DNA of 64,000 bases from Coriaria nepalensis (Eukaryota; Streptophyta; Magnoliopsida; Cucurbitales; Coriariaceae), in contig CP114481.1 in NCBI GenBank assembly GCA_027186245.1, positions 3,332,501 through 3,396,500 on the forward strand, written 5' to 3'. Below are positions 24,540-37,916 of this stretch, piece by piece; the first letter of the stretch is position 1, and each line of letters starts with the position of its first letter. The notes beneath the pieces were generated by a model that was not told where the DNA came from, did not search any database, and saw only the letters and a list, made by a program, of their open reading frames with translations. The translations under genes and the position numbers were made by a program.

Positions 24540-25900
24540 TTTGCAGGATTATAAGGACGTCTTTCTCGAGGAAACACCATATGGTTTATGTCTAATTTGA
24601 GGGATTGAACATTAAATTGATATTGTGCCTAGTGCAACCATTCTAGACTAACCGGCCTATAGAAGTAATCTAGAGGAGACAAAAGAACTTCAAAGGTAGG
24701 TTAGTGAATTGATGGAAAAAGGGTACGTTAGAGAAAGTATGAGTCCATGAGTAATTCATGTTTTGCTAGTTCCTAAGAAGGATGTCACTTTGAGGATGTG
24801 TGTTGATGGCTCATGTTGATTGCCAAGCCAACATTATGGTAAAGTATCGTCATCTCATTCCTAGATAAGATGATATGTTTGATTAGTTGCATGGTTCTTA
24901 TGTGTTTTCTAAGATTGATTTGAAAAGTGGTTATCATCAGATTAAAATGAAAGAAGGGGACGAATGGAAAATTTTCTTTAAAACAAAATATGATTTATAT
25001 GAATGGTTGGCTATGCCTTTTAATTTGACTAACGCACCTAAAACTTTTATGAGACTTAGGAATCATGTTTTGCATGAATTTATGGCCAGGTTTACTGATG
25101 TCTATTTTGATGATATAATCATTTATAGAAAAATCTTGGACGATCATGCAATGCATTTGAAACATATTTTAGATGTGTTTAGGAAGGAAACATATTTGCT
25201 AATATCAAGAAGTGTACTTTTTGTACCGAAAAGGTTGTATTTCTAGGATTTTTTGTTAGTGCATAAGATATATAGGTTGATGAAGAGAAGGTATGTGCTA
25301 TCAAAGATTAGTCGAGTCCAACAAGTATAGGTAACATACGGAGCTTTCATAGACTCGCTAGCTTTTACCAGTGGTTTGTGAAAGTTTTCAGTACTTTAGC
25401 TGCACCCCATACCGAAGTGATCAAGAAGAACTATGGATTTAGATGGGGAGAAGAACAAGCGAAGATGTTTAAGCTAATCAAAGAGAAGCTGACCAACACC
25501 CTTTTATTGTCTTTACAAAAATTTTTTAAAACATTTGAAAATGAATGTGATGCTTCAACGATTGGTATAGGTATGGTTCTTATGCAAGAAGGATGACTAA
25601 TTGCTTACTTTAGTGAAAAACTAAGCATGATTGCCTTAAACTACCTAACATATGACAAGGAGTTGCATGCAATGGTTCGAGCTTTAGAAACATGGTTGCA
25701 CTACCTATAGCCTAAGGAATTCGTGATTCATATCGATCATGAGTCGTTGAAACACTTAAAAGGCCAACACAAGCTGAATAAAAGACATACTCACCGAGTG
25801 GAGTTCATTTAGACGTTTCCATATTTCATTTAGTATAAACAAGGTAAGGAAAATGTCGTTGCAGACGCACTTTCCCGCAGGTACATCCTTATCTCTACTT
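24540..25900 (+). pseudogene. Gypsy reverse transcriptase and RNase H
   Basis: The best stretch, 24887-25246, carries FSKIDLKSGYHQIKM and the catalytic box YFDDIIIY. RNase H follows: the catalytic aspartate lies in NECDASTIGIGMVLMQEG, and later [15 protein letters not shown], then GKENVVADALSRR. In-frame stops interrupt every domain, so no functional polyprotein is encoded. Confidence 0.85.
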
Positions 25901-26997
25901 TTGATGCTAAATTGCTTGGTTTTGAACATATCAAAGAGTTATATGTTACTGACCATGATTTTAGTGTTGAGTATCAAGCTTGTGTGAAATCCGCTAGTGG
26001 AAAACACTTTAGGCATGATGGGTTTTTATTTCAAATGAATAAGTTATACGTCCCTAATTATTCTTTGAGAGATAAGTTAGTGAGGGAATCCCATGGTTGA
26101 GGGTTAATGGGACATTTTGGAGTTGCAAAGACTTTAGCAGTTTTGTAGGACACTTCTATTGGCCACATATGAAATGGGATGTTGAGAGATTTTGTGGTAG
26201 ATGTGTCACTTGTAGCCAAGCTAAATCAAGAGTGCAGCCTCACAGTTTATACACTCTTTTACCAATTCCTAGTGAACCTTAGACTAATGTTTTGATGGAT
26301 TTTGTTTTAAGTATGCTTATGTCTAAACGAGGGAGAGATTCAGTGTTTGTGGTTGTGGATAGATTTTCTAAGATGACACACTTTAAATTTCATGTCACAA
26401 AACAAATGATACTTCCAATGTAGCTAATTTGTTCTTTAGAGTGATTGTGAGACTTCATGGTATACCTAGAACAATTGTTTTTGATATAGATGCTATGTTT
26501 TTGAGGTACTTTTGGAAGACCTTGTGGGGAAAGTTAGGAACTAAATTATTATTTTGTACTACTTGTCAGCCACAGACTGATGGGCAGACAGAGGTTGTAA
26601 ATAACTTTTTCTACTTTGTTGAGGCCTATCATTAAAAAAAAAAAAAAACTTAGAAGGATTGTTTACCACATGTTGAGTTTGCTTATAATTGTTTTGTTCA
26701 TTCTACTACTAAGTATTCACCATTTGAGATTGTTTATGAATTTAATCCTTTAACTCTTTTGGATTTATATCTGTTACCTATTTTTGAGCGTGTTAACTTA
26801 GATGGAAAGAAAAAAGCTAAATTTGTTAAGCAGACACATAATAAGGCAAAGCTCAACATAAAGAGGAGAACATAACAATATGCAAACAAGCCAACAAAGG
26901 GATAAGGTTGTTTTTTAACCCAGTGATTGGGTTTGGTTGCACTTGAGGAAGGAACAGTTTCTGGAGCAAAGGAGTTCCAAGATGCTACAAAGAGGGG
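25901..26997 (+). pseudogene. Gypsy integrase, part 1
   Basis: The zinc-binding region is at about 26085-26230 (the two Cys in [10 protein letters not shown]). The catalytic core is broken by stops, but retains [13 protein letters not shown] near 26565-26604. A run of about 15 A at 26634-26648 disturbs the frame. The sequence then reads VWLHLRKEQF and stops at the solo LTR insertion. The continuation is at 28912. Confidence 0.8.
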
Positions 26998-28906
26998 TGT
27001 TGGAAAAGCAGTTCAAAACCTCGCAGCAGAAACGATTGAATTGGTCCCAGTGTATAAAAAAAAATTATAAATAACTTTTTTGCGATCTTTTATATGTGTA
27101 TAAATTAATCCTACATCTATACGAATATGTCATACCCTAACCTTATGCGAATCGATCGTTGAGACTCACACCATGATCCTCCAGATCCATCCTCAACACA
27201 ATTGGACGTGTGTGAGCACGTAGAGATGACAAAGTCTTATTTTTCTTTTTCTCTCAGAAAAATCTCTACTAAGAGAACCTATACCAAATAATTAGAATGA
27301 GATGTATTTATAAGACTCCATTAGGTAATTTAATTAATTTAAACTCTTTAATTAATTGAATAGATAATTCAATCATAATAAGATGATCATCAGATGATAT
27401 CTTTGATATAGTTTAAATATTTTTAAATCTAATTAAAATATAGTTTTATCTATTTTAAATAATATTATCTTTTTAATGATATATTTGATATAATCAAACC
27501 TTTTCAAATCTAATTTAAAATAAAATCTTATTTATTTTAAATTATATCATCTTTTTGATGATATATTTAATTTAGTCAAACTTATTCAAATCTTATTAAA
27601 ATAGAATCTTATCTATTTTAAATCAAAAACATATCTTATTTGAATTTTAAATTAGTTTCGCAAACCAATTTATATTTGACTTACATAATCTCAATATTAA
27701 TTTAATATCTCATATTCAATTCAAAATCAAATATATTATTATTTAATTCATGAATTCCGAATTTCATCATTTAAATACATCTTTTAATTAATTAATTCTT
27801 TCATTAATTAATTAATATTAATTATCCCACAATTACAAATTTGTCCCAGAAAACTATTTTCTTGCAAATAAGTCATTTTTCAACCTTTTCATTATTACCC
27901 AATACAATATTTTATAGAGGCGACTTAGGGACCGTTGACTTATAATTCCAAGCTCTAAAAAAATTATATTATTAATTAAGCTCTTTAATCTAATAAATCT
28001 AATTTATTAATCTCAATATTATTCTACTAAAAATATGAGATTGCACATTTGCAATTATAGAACATATTTACTGAGCAATTTCTAGAAGTCCATTGATATT
28101 CTTGTTACATGCATTCAATCCTCCAAAAAATTGATTCATAATTAGACATGGTCAAAATTACCATTTTACCCCTCTGATTATCTCATTATCCTTAAGCACC
28201 ATTAATTCACTAGTACACGGTCAATTTATAACTTGATTATAAATTTGAGCTCAAAACCATTCAGTTTCAGAATTAACTCTTAAAAGAACCAATATACAAT
28301 CTTCTATGAAGAAAGTTTGGATTCTATATCTGTAAATTATGTTCCCAACCACTTATCTCAATGAATCTCCAAAACAAATGTCTTTAGCCTGTTTTAAAAC
28401 AAACCGTGATGAGTGAATCAAAAGATCCAATTGACATAAAGAAGAGTTCATGATTACTCTGAATTCAGATTGATTTGCATATGATCCATCTATTGATATG
28501 AATATAATTCATTATGGAGAACAATATTTTAATAAAGAATTAATTCATATCGGATCATTTCCTATATAATCCAATTATATAAAGTACTTCCACTAAAATG
28601 TTTATCTACATCAGTGATCCAGATCTAGATCACTTGCATTCATAATGCTAGCAGATCGTACTAGCAACCATTAATTAAAGATTTCATACTTTAATATGTT
28701 GCGGATAATTTAATTCAGTATCTATAATTTTAATCTTCTTGTACCAATATAAGATTATAGTCACATAAATGAATTTCAAATTTTATGATATCTATACATA
28801 TTATTTGATAATAATACATTCATAACAATTATTTAGAAAAATATCACTTTTATTAATTTTATTAAAACAATACTCATCGCATATTTTCAAGGCACCATGG
28901 CCAACA
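26998..28906 (+). mobile_element. Solo LTR (family B) with perfect 5-bp target-site duplication
   Basis: The 1909 bp block begins TGTTGGAAAAGCAG and ends CATGGCCAACA, giving TG...CA ends with a 6-bp inverted repeat (TGTTGG/CCAACA). It is flanked on both sides by AGGGG (26993-26997 and 28907-28911). Removing it and one AGGGG restores the gypsy reading frame across the junction. It has no internal coding sequence. It is AT-rich and shares a segment with 2200-2800. It is a solo LTR formed after insertion into the gypsy integrase region, and so is younger than the gypsy copy. Confidence 0.9.
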
Positions 28907-28911
28907 AGGGG

Positions 28912-29153
28912 ATGGTTCATTTCAAGTTCTTGAAAGTATCAATGACAATGCTTATAAGCTGCATTTGCGAGGTGAGTATGGTGTAAGTGCTTCATTTAAT
29001 GTTTATGATTTAAGTCCTTTTGATGCAGGTAATGATCTGAGAACAAATCCTTTTCAAGAGGAGGGGAACGATGAGGATAAGGCTAGCACATGGATTAAGG
29101 CATATTCAAAAAAATTCAAGTTCCTCTTCGTCCAATTACAAAAGCTCATTTAA
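28912..29153 (+). pseudogene. Gypsy integrase C-terminal part 2
   Basis: Continuation after the solo LTR: NDNAYKLHLRGEYGVSASFN, then VYDLSPFDAGNDLRTNPFQ and a short acidic stretch, with a stop at 29151-29153. This is the usual C-terminus of a large group of plant gypsy polyproteins. Confidence 0.82.
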
Positions 29154-29690
29154 AGAAATTCAAAGAAAAACTTAACGAGCTAATTTAAATGACATGGACT
29201 CAAGCCAATGCGTAGAGGCCTATTGAAGGCGTTGAATGTGTTTCTCCTGGTTAGACTTCCATAATTCAAGTCCTGGAAAACCTGTAAGAAATCCTAAAAT
29301 ATTGGGCGTGAATTTGGCTGGTTGAGGTTACTTTCTTTAAAATGGGTCCAAATGAAGGTCAAAACTTATGAAATGAAATTAAAGCAACTAATTCAGTTTA
29401 ATACTCAAAATGGATCCATTTGGCTTTAATTAGGCATCTTTTTATTTTCCTAGATGCAATTTCATTTTTTTTTCATTAAATATGTGTGTAAAGGCTTTAA
29501 TTGCTTTAATTAAATGTGTTTTGGACGTGGCCTATATATCGGCTTCTATGCTTTGTAAAAAACAATTCATATCATTTTATATAAGAGATTCTCTTTGGTT
29601 CTTGCTGAACTATTCAAATTTATCAGATATTATTGTGGTGTTCTCCTTCACTTATCAATCCGTTTCACTATCCCGGATGTGATGTCTATA

Positions 29691-30494
29691 ATATACCATA
29701 GTTCTTACCTCAAAATAGGTAATGGGTCATAGTTCTCTTATTCAAACTAGAGTAAAATGATCTTGGAACCTTTCTTGTATCACGGGTTTTGTCAGTTCTT
29801 AGCATGGTTTGTATCATGGTTGCGGTGGTGGGTGGCAGCGGTGGCATTGGAGGAAGGTGAAGAAAGGCATTAGGACGACTGAATAAAAAATAATTTGTAG
29901 TGGATCTAAAAATAAAAAAAAAATAGAATTTCAGAGTATATAAATATATCAAATTTATAATTTGAAATAGTTTCGGCGACCGCAATCAAAGGTGACGACG
30001 ATAGCGGTGGAGGGGTTGATGAAGGTGTGGTGAAGAAGTGAATGGATGAAAAATTGATTTAAAAAAAATTAAATAATTAAAGAGTGTAAAAATAAAATTT
30101 TATGGTAAGAATATAAAATATGATGAATATGAGATTAAAAATGAGTTTAAAAGATATGAGAAAGATAAAATCTTATTTTTGTAAAGTTTAAGAGAGTTTT
30201 TTAAAAAATATGATAATTTTAGAGATTTTTCAAATATGGTAATTAATAAATTTTTTTTTTATCTTAATTTTTTTAGATTCAAATATTTTATTAAATTATT
30301 ATATTAAAAAAAAAAAAAGGAAAAAAAACTTTGCCAAACGCAGGCGGTTCCGTAAAGCATTATTCTTACGAAATTGCATGGAACCTGGACACATTTCCTT
30401 CCTACCTTGCTCTGTTTCCACCACAAACTTGACATCTTACTGTTGGCCGCCAATTGCCATAAAACTTAACTGTTAAGCCAAAATTAAATATTTT

Positions 30495-30530
<36 letters not shown>

Positions 30531-30578
30531 AAGAAGTTAGAGACAGAGGGATCGTTAAAAATCCAAGAAGGTAGAAAA
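29691..30578. other. Intergenic DNA and cystatin upstream region
   Basis: No gene is supported. At 30499-30531 an uninterrupted TA repeat ends about 48 bp upstream of the cystatin ATG; it could contain the TATA element. A run of about 12 A lies near 30307-30318. Confidence 0.45.
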
Positions 30579-31230
30579 ATGGCAGGACCAGGACCTGGAG
30601 GTATTAAGGAAGTGGAAGGAAACGAGAACAGCCTCGAGATCGATAGCCTCGCTCGTTTCGCCGTTGACGAGCACAACAAGAAAGAGGTTTCCTTACTCTC
30701 CCCTTGCTCGTTTCGCCGTTGCGATTACTTGATATTTTTCTCAACTAATTATTGTATTCTTGACTCTCCTTTTCTATTTAATCTCACAATCGAAAATACA
30801 GGACCTGATTTCAAAAAGATAATCCCTTTATATTTTTTGGGTAAATGGACAAAAATAAATGTGAGAATAAGTCTGTAATTAATTATGTTCGTAGCTTTGC
30901 ATAGTGATAGTACTTTTTGCTAATTTAGTTGAATTTACGGCTTGAATTTTAGGATCAGAACCCTTTTATTGGTAAATTTGTATAATTTTGTATATTTAAT
31001 GTAGAAGGGTGGTTGAAAAGTCGTGTTTGGTTTTGCAGAATGCACTCTTGCAGTATGGGAAAGTGGTGAACACAAAACAACAGGTGGTTGCTGGTACGGC
31101 TTACTACATCACTCTTGAAGCGAACGATGGTGGCCAGAAGAAGGTCTATGAAGCTAAGGTTTGGGTCAAACCGTGGGAGAATTTCAAGAAGCTCCAAGAA
31201 TTCAAGCTAATTGGGGATGCTCCTGCTTAG
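30579..31230 (+). CDS. Phytocystatin (cysteine protease inhibitor)
   Basis: Exons 30579-30686 and 31039-31230 join in frame to 99 residues. The product is a single-domain plant cystatin that blocks papain-like cysteine proteases. All family marks are present: the N-terminal GG (residues 7-8), the plant signature [12 protein letters not shown] (about 24-35), the inhibitory loop QVVAG (about 50-54), and the second hairpin containing [12 protein letters not shown] near the C-terminus. No signal peptide is seen, so a cytosolic location is likely. The intron sits after the LARFAV helix, the usual plant position. The ATG is the first in frame. Near the end of exon 1, a 16-mer (GCTCGTTTCGCCGTTG) is repeated about 52 bp downstream inside the intron. 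Confidence 0.95.
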
Positions 31231-32960
31231 TTTCCTTGGTAACTTTCTCATTTCATTTTGATTATATTGACAATGATGGAAATTGACTGATAGGCTGTTG
31301 CCTTAATATTCATCTTTCACACAAGGTGTAGCCTGTGAATTTAAATGGTAATTGTGATATCGAGACTGTTAAGATGAAATATTACAGATACTTGACTGGT
31401 AATATGATATGATGAAAGGATTAATTTGTTTTGACATCCATATGAAGTTTTTTGGTTATACTAACTAGCATTGAACACTATACATATGTATTTTCCAAAG
31501 GGAAAAAGAAAAAAAAACACCTATGCATATTTTGAAAACTATGACAATATGCATGCATTGACTCTCAAATGAGAAATCCATCTTAGGCTGTATGAAGGCA
31601 AGCTGGTATGAGACATGTGACCTTAAGCGTGCTAAGATAGGTAGCTAAGTCAAGATACATAAATTCAACATCTAGTTGAGGGGCTGAGTCAAGGTTATTT
31701 AATAGTTAAGTGTAAGTGTTTTTATATGTGATTACATTTGGATTGGTGCAACAAAATTCTAGTGATTCAATCATAGATCGCATGACTTTCCAAACACCCC
31801 TCATTGGTTATGTAAACAGACAACCTTTCTTAGGTTATAGGATGCCCAACTGCTATATGTGGTTCTTTATTTGATTAGAGTGTACAATACTTGATCTACA
31901 TCTGAAACTACCATACTCTTAAGTATAAAGGCTCTCTTTTGGATGGTCCTTTGTTTTATGCTTGCTCACATGTGAGACTTATTTCTGTAGTCTTTTTTGT
32001 TTTATTTTATTTTGTGGCCTTTCCAAAAATCGTTTAGGCTCATACTGGGTAAACTTATCAAACTGAAGTGCACTGAAACTAAAGGTTCACACCCAAAGAA
32101 TTTTCCCTAAGGCATAACCCTTGGGTGTTTGTGCTAAACCACATCGCATAAAAGATAGTTTATTGTAGTTATATTTGGGGCATAAACTGGATTATGTGGA
32201 CCAAAACTGTACTTTGGACCTATACTGAAGAGTAAAAAGTCTTCCCAAATGATGCCTTAGAGAATATGTAATTTCTTGTGGGAAAGTGTCCTCGTATGGA
32301 GGACTGCGTCTAAAGTTTGTGTGAAACATTTCCTTAGTATTACCCTTGGAGCAAGCTTTCAGTGGAACTTGATTGATTCTCCTTTCTATGTTGTTGAACT
32401 GTTTATGGAACGAAAAGTAATTTGGTAGGACATCCTCGTTACAGGACAGATAGAAGGTACCATGTGCCAGAATCTCAAAAAGGAAAACTGAGAATTCGGA
32501 ATAACAGCCACATGATAGACCATGGTGACAGAATTTTCCTTTTTAATATTCTGTTCTACATGTATGTGGGGCTCTTCATATCTGAGATTTATTCTTGCTT
32601 CTGTATATCTTTTGAAGACCCCTTCTGAGAATAAAACTGGGAATCTGTCTTTTTGGGTAATTTAATATATTAAATGGTTAATATGCAGTAGTTTCCAATA
32701 CTAATACCCCTTCTGTCAATTTAGGTGGGTGGTGATTATGATGATTTACACTGCTTTTGAGTTGGAACCATTGAAGCTGTATTAGTGTATAAATAACATG
32801 GAAGGTTTTGTTTCAAGCTGAAACAAAAGCCTTTCTCAACTGGATACCAGTTTTATTGTCATGTAAATTTTCGGATTTATCTTCCATTATTGTGTTATTT
32901 CTGACCCTGTGTCAATGTAAGAAATGTTTCAATTCTATATTTGCCTTTCGATTCTATTTA
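31231..32960 (+). other. Cystatin 3' UTR, possibly with a 3' UTR intron
   Basis: The stop is followed within about 10 bp by GGTAAC, a possible splice donor. At about 32725 a TTTAG acceptor precedes a stretch rich in transcript-like sequence (GTGGGTGGTGATTATGATGA). Some plant cystatin genes have a 3' UTR intron, so this is possible but unproven. No other gene is visible; ORFs here lack coding character. Confidence 0.3.
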
Positions 32961-34299
32961 TCAATAAAATTATCCTACTCAAAGTGAAAAGAAATAAATC
33001 GCTACATACTCAATCGATTTTTTTGCTATTTCTTTCTTATGCAGTACTTCCAAAGTGACATGAAATGGTTTCTATTTCTTTATTTTTCTTTCCAAAGGTT
33101 TCTCGTGGCCCGTCAAGGGTTCTCGAATCCATTTTCTTTCTGTGGTAATTTAAGTTTCAATCTTATTTTAAAAGAAAAAAAGGAAGCTCATGGTATTCTT
33201 GCGGTCTTTAGAATTCCTTATCTTAGAGCCAAAAAGAGTAAAAAAATATCTTTGGGAAAAAATAAAATAAAGAGGAACAAAATCAGAATCTTCAATCTTC
33301 AAGCACCTAGTTTAACAATCTACATGCCGTACCTTTCTGTTATTTCAGAAAAATAGCCATTGTAGCCGACTCAAGAGTATAACTTTAGACATTGGCATTC
33401 TTGTGAGTTAGCACTGATGAATGTTACATCAGAGGTATGAGCTACTCAGTTCAGCCAGGTTCATATCTGGCGAGTTGGATATGCTGACACAACTAAGGAG
33501 TACTTAGAAGGAGGTGCTCAGCCCCTCAATTCAAACCAAGCAAGATGATCAAGTTAAATCAATAAATAAAGGAATGAGGCTATGAAACCACCTCTGGGCA
33601 GACCCACGGGTCTGTTCACCACTTCAGCATCTGCGTCAAAAGATGTACGGAGAATATCTTAGATTTTGTCGAGAATATCTCGGAGACTAACTTGAGATGA
33701 ACAAATTAACCGTCACCAATGTATTCTACTGGAAAACGCAAATGGTAAAATTGATGGGAAAAATCTAATGGGTCAGTTAACCGGCCGATTGAAATTCTAG
33801 TAGTTTTGACAAGGCGGCCGTCATCCAACAAGTTGGCTATATCGCATTCTTGTTGGTGAAAAACGTAACCATCCCTCGTGCGTATTTCCTTTCGCCCTCC
33901 TTATTCTCTAACAGAGATTTGCTCCCATTTTCTCCCCTCCACGATCCTTCCATTTTATGATCTGTAATGAGGGAATTACCCTATTACCCCTCATTTTCTA
34001 GAAGCTGCTTCCTTCTTTAGCCATAGTTGGGTAGTTACTTAAGGAGTCTGACCATGTCAGGTGGTCTTATTAGGCCACTCCTTTTATGGCGCGTTCAAAC
34101 CATTGGAGGTCGTATGCGCTTGACTTGCCTAACCCATGTTACCCTCACCATTTGAGTTCTCAGCTTGGTCAGCACCTCAAATCACTTTAGTTTCATTTGG
34201 CTATCATATTTGTAAGTTATTGAATCTTTAGTTATCCGGAGTAGAATGCTATTTGAGTATTCGATTTTTTGACTATCTCAAGATCTAGGGTCATATTGA
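32961..34299. other. Intergenic DNA, no gene recognised
   Basis: Contains a 105-codon ORF at 33039-33356 without any recognisable motif, judged non-coding. The stretch from 33360 to 34290 is less AT-rich and might be an unrecognised element. Confidence 0.35.
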
Positions 34300-37200
34300 A
34301 ATTTTTATTCACATCAGAAATTCTGATAATATTTTAATTCAATAAATAAACTAGAAAAAGAGAAGAGGAAAAGAGATTGGATTTATACCGAGCCCATAAC
34401 TCCTCTCTAAGGTTGGTTGTATTCCTCAACTGTCACCACTATCTCTATTCCCGCCACCTCCCCCGAAAATTGCTACCACCCCAAATCTTCTTTAATTCCA
34501 AGAGTTATCACTCGACTTCTAATCTTAATTACCATGGACGAATTCCTTTTGGTTTAGTTTCAAACTATCATCAACACTTAGCATAGAGGATTTGGAAAGG
34601 AAGAAAAATGGTAGAGTGAAAATAATTTTCTCTCTATTTCTATTGTGTTTAGGCGGCTAGGGTTAGAAGGAAGAGTTCCCTCTTCCTTCCTTATATAAGC
34701 CTTTCAATCTTGATCCTATTTCCTATGCACCCAAAACCCATATCATTTAATGAACGATTAGGATAAAATGGGGCCCATGATTTCTAACATAATTTCGGTT
34801 TTTCCAACAACTCAATTTTATGTTTAACACAATCCAAATTGTTCATCTAAGTTTACCCATTATAATTCGGACACAATTTAGGCCTTGGCTCAATAGCCCT
34901 ATTTGACTCATTAACTCTTTAATAGCCGACAAGGTTTTCCTTTTGACTCGAAAAATATTGTTTGACTAAAATTTACTAAGTCCCTATTTAGCAAACTTAT
35001 TTAGTCAATTTAATATTTCTCTAATTAATTATTTAATATTGAATTAAATCTAAATTATACTTTGGAAATGCTAGTATTGCGGGTGTGATATAGATGTAAC
35101 AATAAAAGTAATTGATGATTTAATTATTAAATCAAGTTCTCCAAGAACAAGTCAAATGTCTCCATATATAATTTCAACCGAAATCTTTCATTCTTATGTG
35201 TGTGACTAAATAGATTATATATTTTTTTGATAGGTGAGCCCTACGACAACTTGTGAGTCTTATTCAATCTAAAGATTGGACCATTTACCCTCAAAATAAC
35301 TTTAAACAGTTAATTCGATCATCTATATGATCAATTAACTTAAACCACCAAGCCTAAGTTTGCCTCTAACAAAGCGCATAGGCTACCCGTGAAATGAGCT
35401 AGTAATAGCAAAACATGATATCATATACATCATGATTTTCAGGCTTGAAAATCACAAATACAATAGCTACTTGATAAGTCTCATCAATAATCAATATTAT
35501 TATCATTGAGACTTGTCCAATTATTAGGAAACAGATACATGTATATAACATAGTAAATGCAGCGGAAGAAATATTTAAAATTTTATTCGTATCGTATCCT
35601 AGCACGCACAGTTTCTTTCTAGACCATCATACAATAATTGTATCACATATAATTTATTTTATAGAAAGTACAAAAAAATCTCATTGAAATTAAATCAGGC
35701 AAAGGGAAAAGGAATACCGCTCTTCTTAATTACATAACTCTTCTTATTAAGATGGGGAGGCACCCATATATTCCCCCTCTAACCTTAATCCATACGATTC
35801 GATTCTCACGGTTAAGTTTCTACTAAAGATCTCAACAAATGAGATAATGTGCTCGGGGAAAAGGAAGGGAAAAATATTGTTTTCTTTCTATGATTTTTGG
35901 CCAAGAGGCTTGTGTGAGCATTTATGAAATTTGGCCACTATGCATGCTATTTATAGGCAAACAATATATCATATTTTCCTAATCTTATTAGAAATCTTAG
36001 TTGCCTTAAAACACAAAAGTGAGATTGATAAATCCCATAGCAGGCCGACCACCCATGGGTCATACCCGTAAGTTATTTAGTCCACCATTTAATTTAATTT
36101 TGACTCATAAAAATTCAATTAATAATTCAGCTCATTAACATTTTAATGTTTGATTATTAATTACGAGCTTTTAACACCCTTTATAATTGAATGCAAGTTC
36201 TTATGTATCTTATTAATTTATAATTAAATAATTGATAATTACTATTTTACCTTTATAGTCAAACTATAAGTCAAATTATTATTTTACCCTTAAAATTATT
36301 TTGGTCCATTTTTCCTTTCTCTCCTACCTAACTTTAATTGTGTTACTTTGAACCTTATACATGTGACCGATTAGGTTCTACATCACGCCAACAAGCGGAT
36401 TTCAGAAAACCTTTATGACTTTATTCAATTCCAAATTAAATTCGTTTAGTTTAAAACAACCATTTAAATTAAACATTTAACTTAATAATCTTGATTAATT
36501 AACTTTAAACCTCCAAGTCAAGATTGCATTCTAACAAAGTGTTAAGACTACCCGAGAGATGAGAGGTAACATCTTCTGAAAGAACCTCTCGTGACTATCG
36601 TATACTTACAATAACAATCGTTCTATCTCGCCAATATCCCGATTTGTCCAAGAGCATGGTTTAACTCTTAAACTCCAATAGATAAATCACATGGACCATT
36701 ATATCCTTAATGAACATAGAAAATGGATTTATAGAAACTCATTTCAAACCATACTTTATTCAATAAAGTATATAATCCATATGACCTTTCTAAATACGGA
36801 AGCGATGGATTCCCTTTTAACCACTATAATCCTTCTCGCACAATACTTCATATCCAATGGTTCACCCATGACTAGGGTGAATTGGAATGATATCAAAGTA
36901 TGAAATTTGGTACTCAAACAAACCATAGTGTCTCAGGTCCGATGATCACATGTAAAATAGTCATTAGATAATTCTAATTAACAGTCAATATTAATTATTA
37001 TTAAGAGTTATCTAAGTATCACAGTCAATATCCCTAATCTCCACTAAGCACCAGTGCAATCATTATATTGTTCCATTAACATCATTGGCTGTGATATCAG
37101 CCACCCTAACAATTAGGTGATGAATTACATAATTGTCTATTCGGATCAATAAATGTTCATTCTCAAGATCCTATAATAATGAACTGTTTGTATGTTAAGA

Positions 37201-37916
37201 GTTCTTAGCGACTCGAGTCTCTACTAGCATGATTTCTATTATGGTCTCTAGAGTGCATAACTCAAGATACTAAACTTTGTCATGATATGCATTTATAGAA
37301 CATATAATATTAATTCCAACAAAATTAATAAATATTATAAATAATAACTTACTTTCATTACTGACAATAAATAATGTCTTGCTAATATCTGCACAATTAT
37401 AGTATCACATAAAGTGTTTGTCCCACCGGGTTAAAATTAGATTGGCTTGATAGGCATACACTTTCACCAATGATCACGTTCATCGATTAAATCTCTATCA
37501 ATCATCTACATGATTATCTTATTATTCTTCAATATCGATGACCATGAGAACATCATTATTCTCTCAAGGAGGATAACACATGTAATAGTCTTTCCATATT
37601 ATTGTTAACCCATCATGACAATCCTATGACCATGAATAGTTTAGATCTTAGATGTCAAGCTAGTTGGATCTTACTAAGCGTGATCGCTATCACAATTCCA
37701 AGTGCATATCTAAGATCCGAGAATTTATTAGGCATGTCATACAATATGCATACAATATCATTCCCAACATAATGATAATTAATATGATAGACTAAATGTT
37801 CATCTAAATACAAAGTATTTATTTAGTTGATAACTTACATAGATTAAGACTAATTCACATAAGTAAATGACCATATCGAGTCAAACTCGATTGACTTGAT
37901 ATGCATTATACTTTCA
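34300..37916 (-). mobile_element. Copia family A 3' LTR (older), interrupted by a nested solo LTR
   Basis: The right end (minus-strand start TGAAAGTATAATGC) directly follows a polypurine tract at 37917-37928. The left part 34300-35516 resembles 7600-8870 in order. The LTR is interrupted after 35521 and resumes at 37468, with CCAAT present on both sides of the insert. The left limit is approximate. It belongs to the pol remnant at 37917-39060. Confidence 0.72.
35522..37467 (-). mobile_element. Nested solo LTR (family A subtype) with perfect CCAAT duplication
   Basis: The 1946 bp block reads, on the minus strand, TGAAAGTGTATGCC...TTCCTAATA. Both ends match those of the LTR at 5118-7131. The target-site duplication CCAAT is perfect (35517-35521 and 37468-37472). 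Taking it out joins two parts of the older LTR that are contiguous in the copy at 44225-44974. No internal coding sequence is present. Confidence 0.85.

Larger units (their letters stand above)
22820..29690 (+). mobile_element. Decayed Ty3/gypsy retrotransposon, split by a solo LTR
   Basis: The element reads in the order gag, protease, reverse transcriptase, RNase H, integrase, all plus strand. This order, with integrase last, defines Ty3/gypsy. It is dead: stops and frameshifts occur throughout, many at codons where Trp or Gln is expected. A 1909 bp LTR of a different family interrupts the integrase C-terminal region at 26998-28906. LTRs of the gypsy itself could not be delimited; the 3' part after 29153 is presumed leader/LTR sequence. 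Confidence 0.82.

Noticed and set aside
33039..33356. 105-codon ORF with Lys-rich end
   Set aside because: No motif, no domain pattern, AT-rich codon use and no flanking splice or promoter evidence.
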